Shown here: positions 1 to 13,445 of the stretch, one piece after another
How positions within the stretch are numbered: the stretch's first letter is position 1
Layout of the letters: every line of letters starts with the position of its first letter
Origin: Calonectria ilicicola
Taxonomy: Eukaryota > Ascomycota > Sordariomycetes > Hypocreales > Nectriaceae
Reading direction: 5' to 3'
DNA length: 64,000 bases
Assembly (NCBI GenBank): GCA_020809705.1
Contig: CP085831.1
Span: 4,340,001 to 4,404,000, forward strand
The notes under the pieces: generated by a model
The model's input: only the letters and a program-made list of their open reading frames with translations
The model's database searches: none
Told to the model about the DNA's origin: nothing
Program-made: the position numbers and the translations under genes

Positions 1-1410
1 AAGTAGTCTATAAGGTAAAATAATTATAGCCTTATATATATAATAGTATTAAATAGTTAAGGAATAGTTAAAATAAAAGATTATACTTAAAAGTAATTTA
101 AGAAAGTATAAAAAAGTTCTAACCTTTAAATCAATATTATAAATATTTAAAAGGTAGATATATATAGAATTAAGAATTTAAAGAAAGATCTTAGAATAAA
201 GATCCTTAAAACTCCTTTACTTTAAATACCTATTAATATTAAATATTTAAAAAGAATTTAATAAGAAGCTATTCTATTATATAATACTTTAATAATAGTA
301 AGTAGGATTATTTTAATCTTAAGTATAATCAATTCTAGTAGAATATAAGGTAATCTCTAACTAAATTAATATAATTAAAGATATAAATATAAGCTATTAA
401 TATTAAAATTAAAAAATTAGATTTTTTAAAAAATAAGAAGGTATAAAGGCTAAGTTTAATACTTTAATATTAAAACTAAAAATAATCTTTATAAGGAATA
501 TTATTAAAAATAAAATAATCATTCTTTAAATACTTAATAAAAAAATAATTAAAGTAAATATAAATATAAGTATATAAGTTAATCTTATTAGTATAAGGCT
601 AGTGGCTAGACTAGGACTTAAAGAGGTAGCTAATTGGAAGGTGCTAAGTCTTATAAGCTATAATAGGACTAAGAAGCCTCTAGGGTAAGTTTATTAGCTA
701 ATCTTCTTCCTAATCGACTCTAAAGGATTTCTATGGAAGATTTGGTAAGTACTTATTAAAGTAGCTAGACCTAATGGAGCTAGTAATATTCTATTATCTA
801 CTAGATTAATGAGTAAGGAAGGTATTATTATAAATATAAAAACCTGCTTGTGGAATTATAAGCTAATCTTTATTATTAATATAGAATCCTTTATAAAGAA
901 GCTAATAGAGAATAATAAGTAAGCTTAAATAATATATATCTATAGTATGCTTATACCAAATAAATAGCTAATAGCTGCCTTTAATAAGAAAGTTAAGGAA
1001 AAAGAAGTTATATTATTTATAAAGTTAAAAGATAATAAGTAAGCATTTAGTAAGGAAGTTATAGAGAAGTTATTTATATTAAAAGAGATAGAATATATTA
1101 TTAATCTTTAAAAAAGGAAAAAACTATTATATAATCTAATCTATTTTATTAATAGGAAATAATAAGAGATATTATAGAACTATATTATAAAGAATATAGT
1201 AAGTAATTAGATAGAATTTTTTATAAGTAAAGTAGGGGTGCTAGTTCTTTTTATATTTAAGAAAGATAGTATTTTAAGATTATATATTAATTATAAAGGG
1301 TTAAATATAATAATAATTAAGAATTATTATCTTTTACTATTAATTAATAATTTATTAAATTATTTTATAAAAGTAAAGTAGATTATTAAAATAGATCTTT
1401 AAAATATATA

Positions 1411-3270
1411 ACGTACTCCATAAGCTTGCGATGTAGATAAGCATGTAATGCACTTTTTATAATACCCCATTTTAAAACTAAAATAAAAATACAATAAAAT
1501 ATTCAATTAATTAGTTCTAATTACTATCCTCTTCCTTAAAGATCTTAATAACTACCTAACATATTCTTACATTATAGCTAATCTTACTATAAGTCCTATA
1601 ATACCTACTATTTAATTATACTAACTTTCCTCAACTATTATTTTATAATATTTTTATCTATATTTATATATCTACTTTTATTTAATTAATTACTTTCTTA
1701 TCTATCTTTATTATTATTATTTCTCTATCTTATAATTAAGTTCTTTTAGATTTATAATATTTGCTTAGTACCTTATTTATTTATTAAAGATCCTAAACCT
1801 TAGCCTTTAATAAAATAATCTTATATATAATAGCCTTTATTCTTTTAAAAAGTAATTATAATATTTTAATAATAGACTTTAGAAAGATACTTTAAAGCCT
1901 TTAAATTTATTTTATAAAATACTTAGATTATAAGCTAGTCTTAGTAGTATTCCTTAGAGTCTTTAAGATCTAAGAAGTAATAAGCTTAATCATCTAATTA
2001 AATAATATTAATATTTATAATTATATATTAAGCTTTAATATAATATTTTCTACATTTAAAGGATCAAGCCTAGCTCCTCTAAAACCTATCTTAATATTGC
2101 TTTTTATTATAATAGCTTGGTATATATTATAAAAGGTTAGAAAGAAGTTAGCCTTTAAAATATAGATTATAAAGTATTTGATTAAATGCTCTATTTCCTT
2201 CTTATATACTATTTTTAATAGCTTAAAGTATATAATATTAAGTGGCTGAAGTAGATAAGATAAATGAGGTAATATATAAAGTATAATAATTTTATTATCC
2301 TTATAATATTCCTTAAACTTAACTAAATAGTAACTTTTATATCTATTAAAGATTAAAAAATAATAATAATTAATTAATTAATTATTTATATAATAATTAA
2401 AATACTTTAGCTACTTAAAAGCTATTTTATTATCAGTCTAGCCATTTTAAGTAATTATAATAGCCTAATTACCTAAAAGGTTACTTTCTTTATATTAATT
2501 AGCAAGATAATATTAGCTTACAATAATAAAAAATAGCAAGATAGCCTAGCCTCTTATATTAATAGCTTTAATTACTATCATCTATTCCCGGTTTCCAGGC
2601 TAGATCAATTTTAGGTTTAAATGCCTTTCTATATCTATTATAATTATTCTACTTATAATAATGCCTATTATAAAGCTAATTTTATTAAAATTATATATAT
2701 TATTTAATTAAATATTATACTTACCTATTATATTAGTTATAAATTAAAGTTAATTATTAATTATCTTTAGATCTTTATATTTAGCCCTTTTATAATTATA
2801 TTTATAATAAAATTATATTTTAAGTTTTAAATAATATTTAATAAAATTTAAAGCCTAGTACTTACTAATAAATAATATATTTTAATTAAAAAATAATTAA
2901 TTAATTATTTCTTTAATACTATATAATCTTAAAGAAAATCCTTATAAATCTAGATTAAAAATAAATTAAATAATAATCTCTTCTTCTAGATTAGATAGCT
3001 TATAGAAGGAAGGAACCTAATCGCTATAAGATTAAATGCCATACTATTGATGATGTAACCAAGGCTCACTAATATTATAGATTAATATAGCCTTTTAGGT
3101 ACTTAATTTTCTATTATTTTGAAGGGCCTGAAGGGTAAGAAGGGTTTTAGACTTAGTATTTGATTGGGATATATTTAATGGTTAAGAAGCATTTAATTAA
3201 ATGGATAGTAATATATATAAGGGATTTTTGCATCGTATGCTTATCTGCGTTGTAAGCTTATGGAGTACGT
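1411..3270 (-). mobile_element. Fot1/pogo-like DNA transposon copy 1, complete but RIP-inactivated
   Basis: An 1860-bp element bounded by inverted repeats: ACGTACTCCATAAGCTT at 1411 and its complement ending at 3270. The flanking TA dinucleotides (1409-1410 and 3271-3272) are the target duplication expected of Tc1/mariner-type elements. The degraded transposase reads on the minus strand with the same blocks as copy 2 (HTH/CENP-B-like N-terminus, then DDE_1). Stops are everywhere, so it is dead. It is inserted inside the reverse transcriptase of Gypsy relic A, between the KIDL..Y and RI/KTTF blocks, so it is younger than that element. The terminal 45 bp keep C and G while the interior is almost pure A/T. 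Confidence 0.88.
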
Positions 3271-5499
3271 TATTATTATATTAATATTAAACCTACTAAT
3301 TACTAAAAAACTACTTTCTATATATAATATAACTATTTTTAATATATAGTAATACTATTTAGGCTTATTAATATACCTATTACTTTCTAAGTATATATTC
3401 ACCAAATACTTACTAGATTACTAGATATATATTATATTATATATCTAGATAATATTATTATTTACTTCTAAAATTAAGACTAATATATATAAAATATTAA
3501 AGAGATCTTGTAAAAGCTATAAGCAGCCTAGCTATATACCAAGCTATCTAAGTGTATTTTTTACTAGTAGGAGGTTAAGTTCTTAGGCTATATTATTATA
3601 TAAGAGAAGATTAAAATGAATCTAGTGTAAGTTTAAGCGGTTGCTAAGTAACCTATATTAATTAATTTTAGAGAAGTATAAATCTTCTTAAGCTTCTATA
3701 ACTTTTATAAGAAATTTATTTTAAAATATTTAAAAATTATAAAGCTTATTATAGCCTTATTTAAAGGTAATAAGAAAGATTATAAAATAAAAGAATTTAT
3801 ATAGCTTTTAAAGATATAAAAAGTATTAAAAAAGCTTTAATATACTTTTTACTTAGTAACTATTCTCTAGTACTAGAACTCTAAATTATTTATATATATA
3901 AAGATAGATATATTAATTAAAGTTATCTTAGATATATTATTTTAATTATAGGTAAATTAATAGTGATTAGTCACTTACTAGTTATAGAAGCTTATAAATA
4001 TAAAGTAATACTAGGCTATAGGTTAATAAGAACTTCTAGCTATTATAAAAAGCTTGGAGTATTAAAGCTATTATTTACTAGAGTTATCTAATAAGTTTAT
4101 ATTACTAATAGATTATACTATTTTAATAAAAGTAATATTTACCTTTATATAGGACCTTTAAAGAAGGCTTATCTATTAGATATATAGACTTATATTATTT
4201 AATTTTAATATTATATATAAACTAAAGAAAATAAATTTTACTAATAGGCTCTTTAGAAGATCTAATTATATATTAAGTAAAATAGCCTATTATAATATAT
4301 TACTTACTTTAATAAAGAAACTAGTATTAATTAATAAATTATTACTAGATATATAATAAATAATTACCAATCTTAAAGAAAAGTATAAGAGTATCTAGGC
4401 ATATATATAAGCCACTTAAGCTAGCCTAAGAGAGGTTTTCTTACCCCTAGGTTAAAGTTAGGCCTTAGGACCCCTAACCTAATATAATATATAATATATA
4501 TCTTTATAGTTATAATGTGAGCTAGAGGAATAATGGATTATACTAATAAATACTTAAAAAATACTTAATAAGAAGTAGTTATAAAGAGCTATAAGGACTT
4601 GCTTAAAGCTAGGGTTATTGGCCTAGATTAATATATCCTATGCTCTATTATAAAAGAACTTATATAAGGTAAAATAGCATTTCTATTATAATCTTTATAT
4701 AAGCTAGAAGACTTAGTTAAAGAATTATAAATTAATAACTAATATTATTAATAGAAGGCAAAGAAGGCTTATAAAGTAGCTAGTGAATAAAAGAAATATT
4801 ATCTTAATAAATAAAGTACTTTCTTTTATAAAGGAAGATTAGTAATCCTAGATTAATATATTATAAAAAAAGAAATTCTAAAAAAGTATTATAATAATCT
4901 AAGATTAAGATATATAAGGGTATATAAAATACTTAAGTTAATTAGCTATAAGTTCTATTAGAAAGGCATAGCTAATAATATTAAAGATTATATAATAAGG
5001 TATTAGGTATACTAAGGCAAGCGCTCGCCGAGATATAAGCTATATAAGTAGTTATAGCTACTCCCCTACTAGTACACTTATTTTAAGAAATTAATATAGA
5101 TTTTATTATAGGGTTGCTAAATAATACTTAAGTAGATAATAAAGAATATAATATAATCTTAGTTATTATATACTATATAACTAAATATATAATTTTTTTA
5201 CTAATAAGGAAAATACTTAATATAATCTAGCTTATATAAATTCTTTATAAAAATATTAAGTATAAATTTAGAATATTAGAAGGAATTATAAGTGATAAAG
5301 ATAAATTAATTATTAATAAATTTTAGGTTAAATTTATAAAAGAATAGACAATTACTTATTAATTATTTATTATATATTATTTATAAATAAATAATTAAAT
5401 AAAATAGACTTATTAAATATTAGAAAAATATCTTTAAATATATATAAAAGACTTATTAAATCAATAGATAGCCTAATTATCTAAAGTAAAGTTTATATA

Positions 5500-7359
5500 A
5501 CATACATGATAAGCGAGCGCCCCAGACAAGCAAGCGCCCCACTTCTTACTATACCCTATTTTCAAACCAAAATAAAAATATTATAAAACATCCAATTAAT
5601 TAATTCTAATTATTATTCTTTTCCTTAAAGATCTTAATAATTACTTAATATATTTTTATATTATAACTAATCTTACTATAAGTACTATAATATTACTCCT
5701 TTAATTATATTAACTTTCTTTAACTACTACTTTATAATATTTTTATTTATATTTATATATTTATATTTATTTAATTAATTACTTCCCTTATACTAGCTAC
5801 TATTATTATCCCTCTATCTTATAATTAAGTTCTCTTTGCTCTACAGTATTTACTAAGTATCTCATTTACTTATTTAAGATCCTATATCTTTAACTTTAAT
5901 AATATTATCTTATATATAACCTTCTTTATTCCTTTAAAAAGCAATTATAATATCTTAATAATAAACTTTAAAGAGGCATTTTAAAGCCTTCTAATTCATT
6001 CTATAAAATACTTAAACTATAAGCTAGTCTTAGTAATAGTCCTTAGAGTCTTTAATATCTAGATTGTAGGTAGATTAATTACTTAATTGAATGATATTGG
6101 AGTCTATAGCTGTATATTAAGCTTCAATATGATATTTTCTAGATCTAGAGGATCAAGTCTAGCTCCTCTAAAACCTACCTTAATATTCTTTTCTATTATA
6201 ATAGCTTTATATATATTATAAAAGGCTAGGAAGAAGTTAGCCTTTGAAATATAGGTAATAGAGCATCTGATTAAATGCTTTATTTTCTTTCTATATATTG
6301 TTTTTAGTGGCTTAAAGTATATAATATTAAGTAACTAAAGTAGATAAGATAAATTAGATAGTATATAAAGTATAATAATTTTATTGTTTTTATAATATTC
6401 TTTAAATTAGATTGAATAATAACTTTTATAGTTATTAAGGATTAGAAGATAATAATAATTAATTAATTAATTACTTATATAATAATTAAAGTACTTTAGC
6501 CATTTAAGATCTACTTTATTATTAATCTAGCCATTTTAAGTAATTATAATAGCCTAATTATCTAGAAGATTGCTTTCTTAATACCAATTAGCAAGATAAT
6601 ATTAGCTTATAGTAATAAGAAATAGCAGAATGGCCTAGCCTCTTATATTAATAGCTTAAATTACTATTATCTATTCTTGGTTTCTAGGCTAGATTAATTT
6701 TAAATTTAAATACCTTTTTATACCTATTATAATTATTCTACTTACAATAATACCTATTATAAAGCTAATCTTATTAAAGTTATATATATTATTTAATTAA
6801 ATATTATACTTTTTAATTATATTTAATATAAGTTAAAACTAATTATTAATAATCTTTAGATCTTTATATTTAACCCTCTTATAATTATATTTATAAAAGA
6901 AATATATTTTAAACTTTAAATAATACTTAATAAAATTTAAAGCCTAATACTTACTAATAAATAATACATTTTAATTAATAAATAATCAATTAATTATTTC
7001 TTTAACACTATAAAGCTAGGAAAGAAATCCTTGCAAATCTAAGTCTAGAATAAAATTAATAATAATCTCTTCTTCTAGATCAAATAGCTTTTATAAATTA
7101 GGAATAATATCACTTCAAGACTAAATTCCTTTTTACTAATAACATAGCCGCTGGCGACTTACTCTATAAACTGCTTCTACTTTTTGTAGATTTAATTTTG
7201 GGTTCTTTTAAAGGGCCTGAAGGGAAAAAAGAGTTTTAGCTTCAGTATTTAATTAGGATATTATTAATTGTCAAGAAGTATTTGATTAAATAGTTTGTAT
7301 TGTATATGAGGGATTTTTGGGGCGCTTGCTTGTCTGGGGCGCTCGCTTATTATGTACGT
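5500..7359 (-). mobile_element. Fot1/pogo-like DNA transposon copy 2, complete but RIP-inactivated
   Basis: Also exactly 1860 bp, with TA on both sides (5498-5499 and 7360-7361). The inverted termini contain a tandem subrepeat (AAGCGAGCGCCCCAG then CAAGCAAGCGCCCCA). On the minus strand the decayed transposase is legible. NIYNFNKISFIIG (about 6751-6790) corresponds to the DIYNFDETGFMMG block of pogo/Fot1 DDE_1 transposases, with D-to-N as expected from RIP. LSYLLQPLNIIYFKPLK (about 6300-6350) corresponds to the SSHLLQPLDVGxFGPLK block. It is inserted in the integrase domain of relic A. No coding capacity remains. Confidence 0.88.
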
Positions 7360-8060
7360 TATAATAATAGTATATATAGTATTATTAAAGTTTTTTTAAT
7401 ATAAGTACTTTATAAGTATTATTTTAAAATAGTGGTTTATATTTTTAAATATATTAAAGCTAGAGTATAAGAAGTTAATAAGTATTTAATAATCTTTTAC
7501 TAAGTATAAGAATAAGCCTCAGAATACTAGTAGTTTATTATAAAGGTATAATCTAAGTATTATAATTAATATTATTAAATTAAGGAATATAAATTAAAGA
7601 ATATTATTAAACTATTAATTAAATATTTTTATTTTAAAGATAAGAAATTAATATTATAGTTTATTAAAATAGTAATTAAGAAGAGAATAAGGAAATAAGT
7701 ATATAAGATATATTTACTAAAGTAATATTAATATATATATAATATATTCTTAGTTTTATTATTAAAGTTATAATTATAGCCTTAGTAAGTAAATAATAAA
7801 GGTATAATTATTCTTTTTAAGTTAAAAGAAGAAGAGGAAGAGTAGGAAGTAAAGGAAATTATAAATTATAAGGAAGATAGAGAATAATTATTCTATTAAA
7901 TTAAGTAAGTAGGCTAGCTAGTAGAATATAATATATAAGAACCTATTAAGTATTTATAGAATATTCTATAAATAATATAAAAATACTATAAATAATATAA
8001 ATATATATATATAAAATAAAATAATAATATAAAATAAAAAGTATAATAAAGATATAATAA

Positions 8061-8637
8061 ATAGCCAATAAGATAATTACTAACTAATATACCTATAGGC
8101 ATAAATACACACATAAACCACTAAGGTAATAGCTAGGGGGCACTCAGCGAAGACTCAACAACAGCTTGGCAAACAGGCGCCTAGGAAGAGGCACCACAAT
8201 TACAACCACAAGAACAATCATAAGAACAACCATAAGAGCAATTACTACATCCACTATAACCACAGCTAGCGGGCGGCGGAGGCGTGTTATTAGGCATAGG
8301 CTCAGACTTGGCCTTAGAGGCAATAGACTCTGCAACCTCAGACTCCTCCTCCTCTTGAACATAGCGTGAAGATATGCCAACCGCTCTTCACTGAACAAGA
8401 GGTTTCTTAGTATACTTGATAGTATAAATAGGGCTATAATGATCTATAGTAGTAGCTAAAGTATGCAAGATCTTGTACTTTTATATAATAGTGAACTAAG
8501 ATAAGGAACCTTTTGTGATATTAGGGATATAAGTAAATTTAGCTTAATTAAAAGTGTTTAATGAATATTTAATAATTATAATAATATTATTATTATAGGT
8601 ATAAAGGGGGATAGTGAAGGCTAGGTGGAGGTGTAAG
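8061..8637. other. Less-mutated repeat remnant left of LTR element B
   Basis: A mosaic of AT-rich DNA with a C/G-retaining patch at 8130-8400. It ends with the 5-bp GTAAG (8633-8637) that is repeated at 13446-13450 on the far side of element B. The sequence left of 8637 and right of 13446 was therefore probably contiguous before B inserted. I could not assign the host repeat to a family. Confidence 0.4.
8181..8387 (-). pseudogene. C-terminal fragment of a repeat-encoded protein with a Cys-rich tail
   Basis: A 69-codon stretch on the minus strand is open from just after an in-frame TGA (8388-8390) to a TAG at 8181-8183. It contains an acidic segment (YVQEEEESEVAES), a proline run (NTPPPP) and a Cys-rich end (CSYDCSCGCNCGASS; eight cysteines in the last 27 residues). 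Upstream, the frame can be followed through RIP-type stops toward 8630, so this is the tail of a larger decayed protein, probably of the repeat hosting element B. I do not recognise the family. The surrounding retention of C and G suggests less RIP or a younger insertion. Confidence 0.4.
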
Positions 8638-8888
8638 TCTTTAATGTTAATAAGGATAAGGTTATGTTATAGTAAGTGTAAAGGGCTGGTCCTGGGTTTA
8701 TTTAACCTAAAGGGTGCTCTATATTGGTCTATCGAAAGCTAAGGAGGAAGGAGAAGAAGATAATTAGAAGAATGTGTTCTTTTGATTATATATGCTTTAG
8801 TGTACTTTTATTATTAATATAATTATAAAGCTTAATCTAGATAGATATAATATAGTTATAATTCTTTATTAGACTTTAGTTTATAATA
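8638..8888 (-). repeat. LTR of relic B (left copy, heavily RIP-mutated)
   Basis: Aligns end to end with 13191-13445. Differences are mainly G-to-A and C-to-T. Its inner end reads TAGTTTATAATA where the right copy reads CAGCCTGTGATA. Confidence 0.7.
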
Positions 8889-11800
8889 TTACCTTCCTTC
8901 TCTTTTAAATAGTAATTTTATTACTTTAGTGCTATATAATTACTTACTAGGTTATTTAATTCTATAATTAGTTTATAGATAGTTTTATATATATCTAGGG
9001 CTTCTAACTTTATTAAGAACTTTATTAATTATTAAATAGATTTTTTATAGTTATATTATTAAATAAAAGTTTCTTAGATTTTATCTTATTCTTATTACTT
9101 CTACCTAATATATAGAATTTCTTTGACTATCTACTTATCTTTACTATCTACCTAAATTAATAAAGGCTAGAAGTTATTCTATTATCATTCTAATAAAAGA
9201 TCCTATTATACTCTTCTTAAGAGATTAATATAAAATTATAAATATATTATTCTAAATATATTAACCTCTACTATATATATATCTATTACCTTTATTATAA
9301 TATATTACTAATATAGTCAATCTAGCTTCTTACAAGACCTAAAGGACTTATAGTTGGTCAGATTAACCTAGACCTTGTCTCCAATCTTAAACCTCTTTAC
9401 TAGCATCTATTTCTTATTTATTACCTATTTATAATACTATTATATTACAGTTATTATAGCTTATATAAATTCTATAATATCTTAAATCTTTTATAATAGG
9501 TTCCTAGCCTAGGCCTTATTATTACTTAATAATAATTCTATAGTAATCTCTTAGACCTTAAAGGGCTTTATATAGTATTTATACTTTAAGAAGAAGGGAC
9601 TTATCCTTATAACCAAGTTCTTATAATTGTTTAGTACTAACTATATTATTAGAAGATAATAATCTTAATCCTTTTATAAATAATAAATATATACTTATAA
9701 ATATACTTAAATTTCCTAGTTTATTTATTCTAGCCCCTTATCTATCTATAGGTAATATACTATATTAAGCTACTATATAATACTAGCTAGCTTATAGAAG
9801 GCTTATTAGAACCTATTAGTCTAATTACTCTCTTAATTACTAATAATAGACTGGGGTATTCTATATGATCTATAATAGTAGTTAAGGAATTATTTTATAT
9901 AAGCTTCTACTTTTATTATAGATATAATCTTAAGTATAATAGCTTATATAAATTAATTAATTATTACTTATAAATATTAAGACTTATTTTTATCTATTAG
10001 AGGAAGATTTATTATAAAATCTATAGCTAGATTACTCTATAGCCATTCTAGAACTAATAAAGGCTTTAATAGCTCTCTTTTAATTACTATTAAATATAAC
10101 TTCTTTTATAAATTTAATAATTAATAATAAACTAGTAAATTAGTTATAATAATTCTAATTAAAAGAATTATCTTAATATTAAGGTTATTATACTATTATA
10201 GCTTAAATAACCTCTAATAGTAATATTATACTCTATCTATACAATATAAGTATATAATATCTCTATATTAATCTCACTACTAGATACCTACAATCGGTCT
10301 TAGAAGATTAACTAATCTTTAGTATTTAAAGTACATTCTAAGATCTAAACCTTTAGATCTAACTTAAATAATAGACTTTGCTCCTATTATTATATTATAA
10401 TATATATATTTATATAAGTCTTATCTATAGTAATAGCTTAATCCTATAAATCCTATAACTCTAGATAATCAGAGAAAACCACTATCTATAGTATCTTTAC
10501 CTAGACTACCTAAAGAATAATTTACTTTAGTATAATTACTTTATTCTATAGAATAGCTAGTTGAGAGATTAATTATAGGTAATGGCTTTGCTCCTTAAGG
10601 TCTTTAATTCCCTTAGGTATATCCTACTCTTTATAGTTTAGTATATCTAGCACTATTATCTTATTATTAGATTAATACTTAAGTTAGAAATTATATTTTA
10701 ATAATTATCTTACTTAATAATTTTATTATTTTATAAAATATTAATATTTTATAAAGTATATTAGGTTTTTATAATTTATAATAATATTAAATAGGCTATA
10801 ATTATATAATTCTACTCTTTAAGCATCTAGGCAATATATAATCACTAATATCTCCTTATTATAGATTAGATAATTATATTCTATTAAGCTTAGTTATTAT
10901 AAATAAAAGATAATTAGCTAATAGTAGCCTTATTTATTTTCTTAAGCTAGAACTTCTTTTAATATATTATTTAAATAATTAGTCTTAAGGAATATTAGTT
11001 TATCTAGATCTTATTATTATAATATAGGAGCTTTATAAAATCTATATTTAAGTTCTTAAAAAGCTACTTTTTTATTAGATCTTTATTTAAAGATAATCTC
11101 TTTTTAAATTAATATTATTAAAAGGATTAATATTTTTATAAAATCTAATATAAAGATCTAATAATAATTTATAAAGTTTAAAAAACTTTATATATCTTTT
11201 ATTATTTAAAATATTTTTTATTTATAAATTATTTAATATTTCTCTAGATTATAAAATACTTCTTTCCTAGCTTATATAATAAATCCTAGATATTTTACCT
11301 TTTAAACTATAAACTTATACTTTTTTAAATCTAGATATAATCTAGTAATAGCTAAGATATAGAGTACCTTCTATACCTTTATTAAATAATCCTTTTTTAA
11401 ATTATTAAAATAGATTAATATATTATTTAAATAGGCTATAGCAAAATCATCTAGAAAGTCTTATAATACCTTATTCATATACCTCTAGAATATAATAAAT
11501 ATACCACTTAGGCCAAATAAGCATACCAGCCACTTATATAGCCCAAACCAGGTCTAGAAGGCAATCTTAGCCTTATATCCTTTAACCATTTAGACCTTAT
11601 AGAAGACAGCAACTATATCTAGCTTAGTAAATCACTTAGCTTTAGATAGATTTTATAGTATCTCTATGATTAAGAGAAGAGAATACTGGTCCTATTATAT
11701 AATAGTATTAAATATATAATAATTATAATAAAAGTATAATCCTCCTTTAGGCTTCCTAATAAACAATACTAGGGCGCTAGTAGTTAAACTACTAGCTTGG

Positions 11801-13190
11801 ATAAATCCTTTCCTTAGACTTAGTAAAGCTACTAAGCTATTATAGCTTCTTCTTAATATATAGAAGGGCTAGTTAATTAGCTAGATCTTTACTTATAAAG
11901 GTAAAAGCATTATAGCTTATATTAATAAGAGCTTAAATAAATTAATTATTAACTCTTACTTTAATTAAAGCTAATTTATTAATTATTATAGGCTTTTACT
12001 TTACTTACCCTTAAAAATCTTTCTTAAATAGCTCTAATATCTAACTTTATATTAAAGCTTCTTATTTTCTAAATCTTTACCCTTATTAGTAGATAAATCT
12101 AACTTTATAAAGTTAGTATTATTAGCCTACTTAGCTTTCTTTATATAAGATTATTAAATTATTAATTAGTAAATCAAGTAAGAGGCCTTTAAGTAATTAA
12201 AGCTTCTACAACTAAAATAATATCATATATCCTAATCTTGGTTACTAGTAGACTGCTTATAAGAGGTTGGTTTCTTAGCAACTACCTTGCCTATTATTAG
12301 TATATTACTTTTATAATTTTTAGTTACTTTAAAGATCTAAGAAATATAATCTTACTTTTAGCTAATAGTAGGTTTCTTTTTCTCTAGCTTCTTAAGTTTC
12401 TCTAGCTTCTAAGCTATATCCTATACTTAAGCCAGCTAGCCTATATAATCATATAATAGATCTATTATAATTAAGTTATACTATAATTATAAATTTAATA
12501 TACCTTTTAAAAAGATAATCTTAACTTAATTAGCCTATTAAAAGCCTTCTATATCTACTATAATCTACTTAAATTTAAATAGAAAGCTTATAAAAAAGAT
12601 ATTTTTATTTTATTAAAAGGTTTATAAGGATATTATTATATATACTTATAAATTAATATCCTTATATATATAATCTAAGTAATATATAAAGTTTATAAAA
12701 TTATAATAACCTTTAGATCCTCTAGTAATATAGAAAATAGCTACTATCTTCTAAGATCTTACTATTAAATATAAATTAATTAAATATTAAAGCTCTTAAT
12801 TTATTATATAAAAATAAATATTTAGCTTTAATTTATCTCTTATTTATTATAATTATATTAAGTATTTATAATAATTACTTAAAAACTTTAATAAATTTAA
12901 AAGTAACTTTTACTTTAAAAAGAATTATTAAAAAATATTAATATTTAACCTAATTAAATCTAATAACTCTACCTTAACTAAGACCCTTAGACTCTTCTTA
13001 AAGCATTCCTATAATAATATCAATCTCTCTACTATATTACTCTATTAGGCTCTTAATTATACAATCTGCTCTTAAATTAAGACCAAAATTATACTTAATT
13101 CTTATTATATAAGCTATACTAGCCACTATTAGATCACCTTATCTAATACTAAGCTACTAAATCCTTAATCTACTATTATACCTATAAATA

Positions 13191-13445
13191 TCTTAATTAA
13201 TAATTTATATTAAAATTAATTAAGCTTTAAATATATAAAAAGCTAATTTTAGATTTATTTAATTTAAAAAATACTCTATATTAGTCTATCTAAAGCTAAA
13301 AAGAAAAAAGAAAAAGATAATTGAAAGAATATATTCTTCTAATTATATATACCTTAGTGTGCCCTTACTACCAACATAGTCATAAAGCTTAATCTAGGTG
13401 GATACGGCATAGCCGTAATCCTCTGCCAGGCTTCAGCCTGTGATA
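13191..13445 (-). repeat. LTR of relic B (right copy, outer edge spared)
   Basis: The last 100 bp keep C, G and CpG (for example GGATACGGCATAGCCG), unlike the matching part of the left LTR. The first 150 bp are mutated. GTAAG follows at 13446-13450. Confidence 0.7.

Larger units (their letters stand above)
1..8060 (+). mobile_element. Ty3/Gypsy chromovirus relic A, RIP-degraded, 5' end outside window
   Basis: Degenerate pol of an LTR retrotransposon read on the plus strand through many RIP-type stops. The reverse transcriptase start is at about 1230-1408: GVLVLF, then a LRLYINYKGLN string matching the LRFCVDYRALN block, then KIDL. RT resumes at 3273-3470 with KTTF, a degraded MPFGLTNAP block and YIIYLDNIIIYF, which is the YLDD box. 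Integrase is at about 4870-5497 (KILKLISYKFYQKGI, then a degraded DFITGLP block) and resumes at 7362 with YNNSI. A chromodomain-like string lies at 7853-7985 (EIINYKEDREQLFY, then VEYN and EP). The relic is split by Fot1-like insertions in RT (1411-3270) and integrase (5500-7359). Removing both restores the domain order. The 5' LTR is outside the window and the 3' boundary near 8.06 kb is uncertain. No intact ORF remains. Confidence 0.85.
8638..13445 (-). mobile_element. LTR retrotransposon relic B (Gypsy type), RIP-degraded, minus-strand coding
   Basis: Two copies of a roughly 250-bp LTR bound the element. Left 8638-8888 and right 13191-13445 align over CTCTATATTGGTCTATC versus CTCTATATTAGTCTATC and over the following 130 bp. 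A 5-bp GTAAG flanks the whole element as a candidate target duplication. Coding is on the minus strand. GFIQASSLTTSALVLFIRKP (around 11740-11810) is the block before the first RT aspartate, and DFLDDFAIAYLNNILIY (around 11410-11470) is the YLDD region with D-to-N changes. At 4.8 kb it is short for a Gypsy element, so internal deletion is likely. Confidence 0.75.

Noticed and set aside
8144..8398. 84-codon minus-strand ORF and the overlapping 67-codon plus-strand ORF (8166-8369)
   Set aside because: Low-complexity Val/Ile and Arg/Thr readings of the same repeated codons. The third frame (8181-8387) gives the more protein-like Cys-rich reading.
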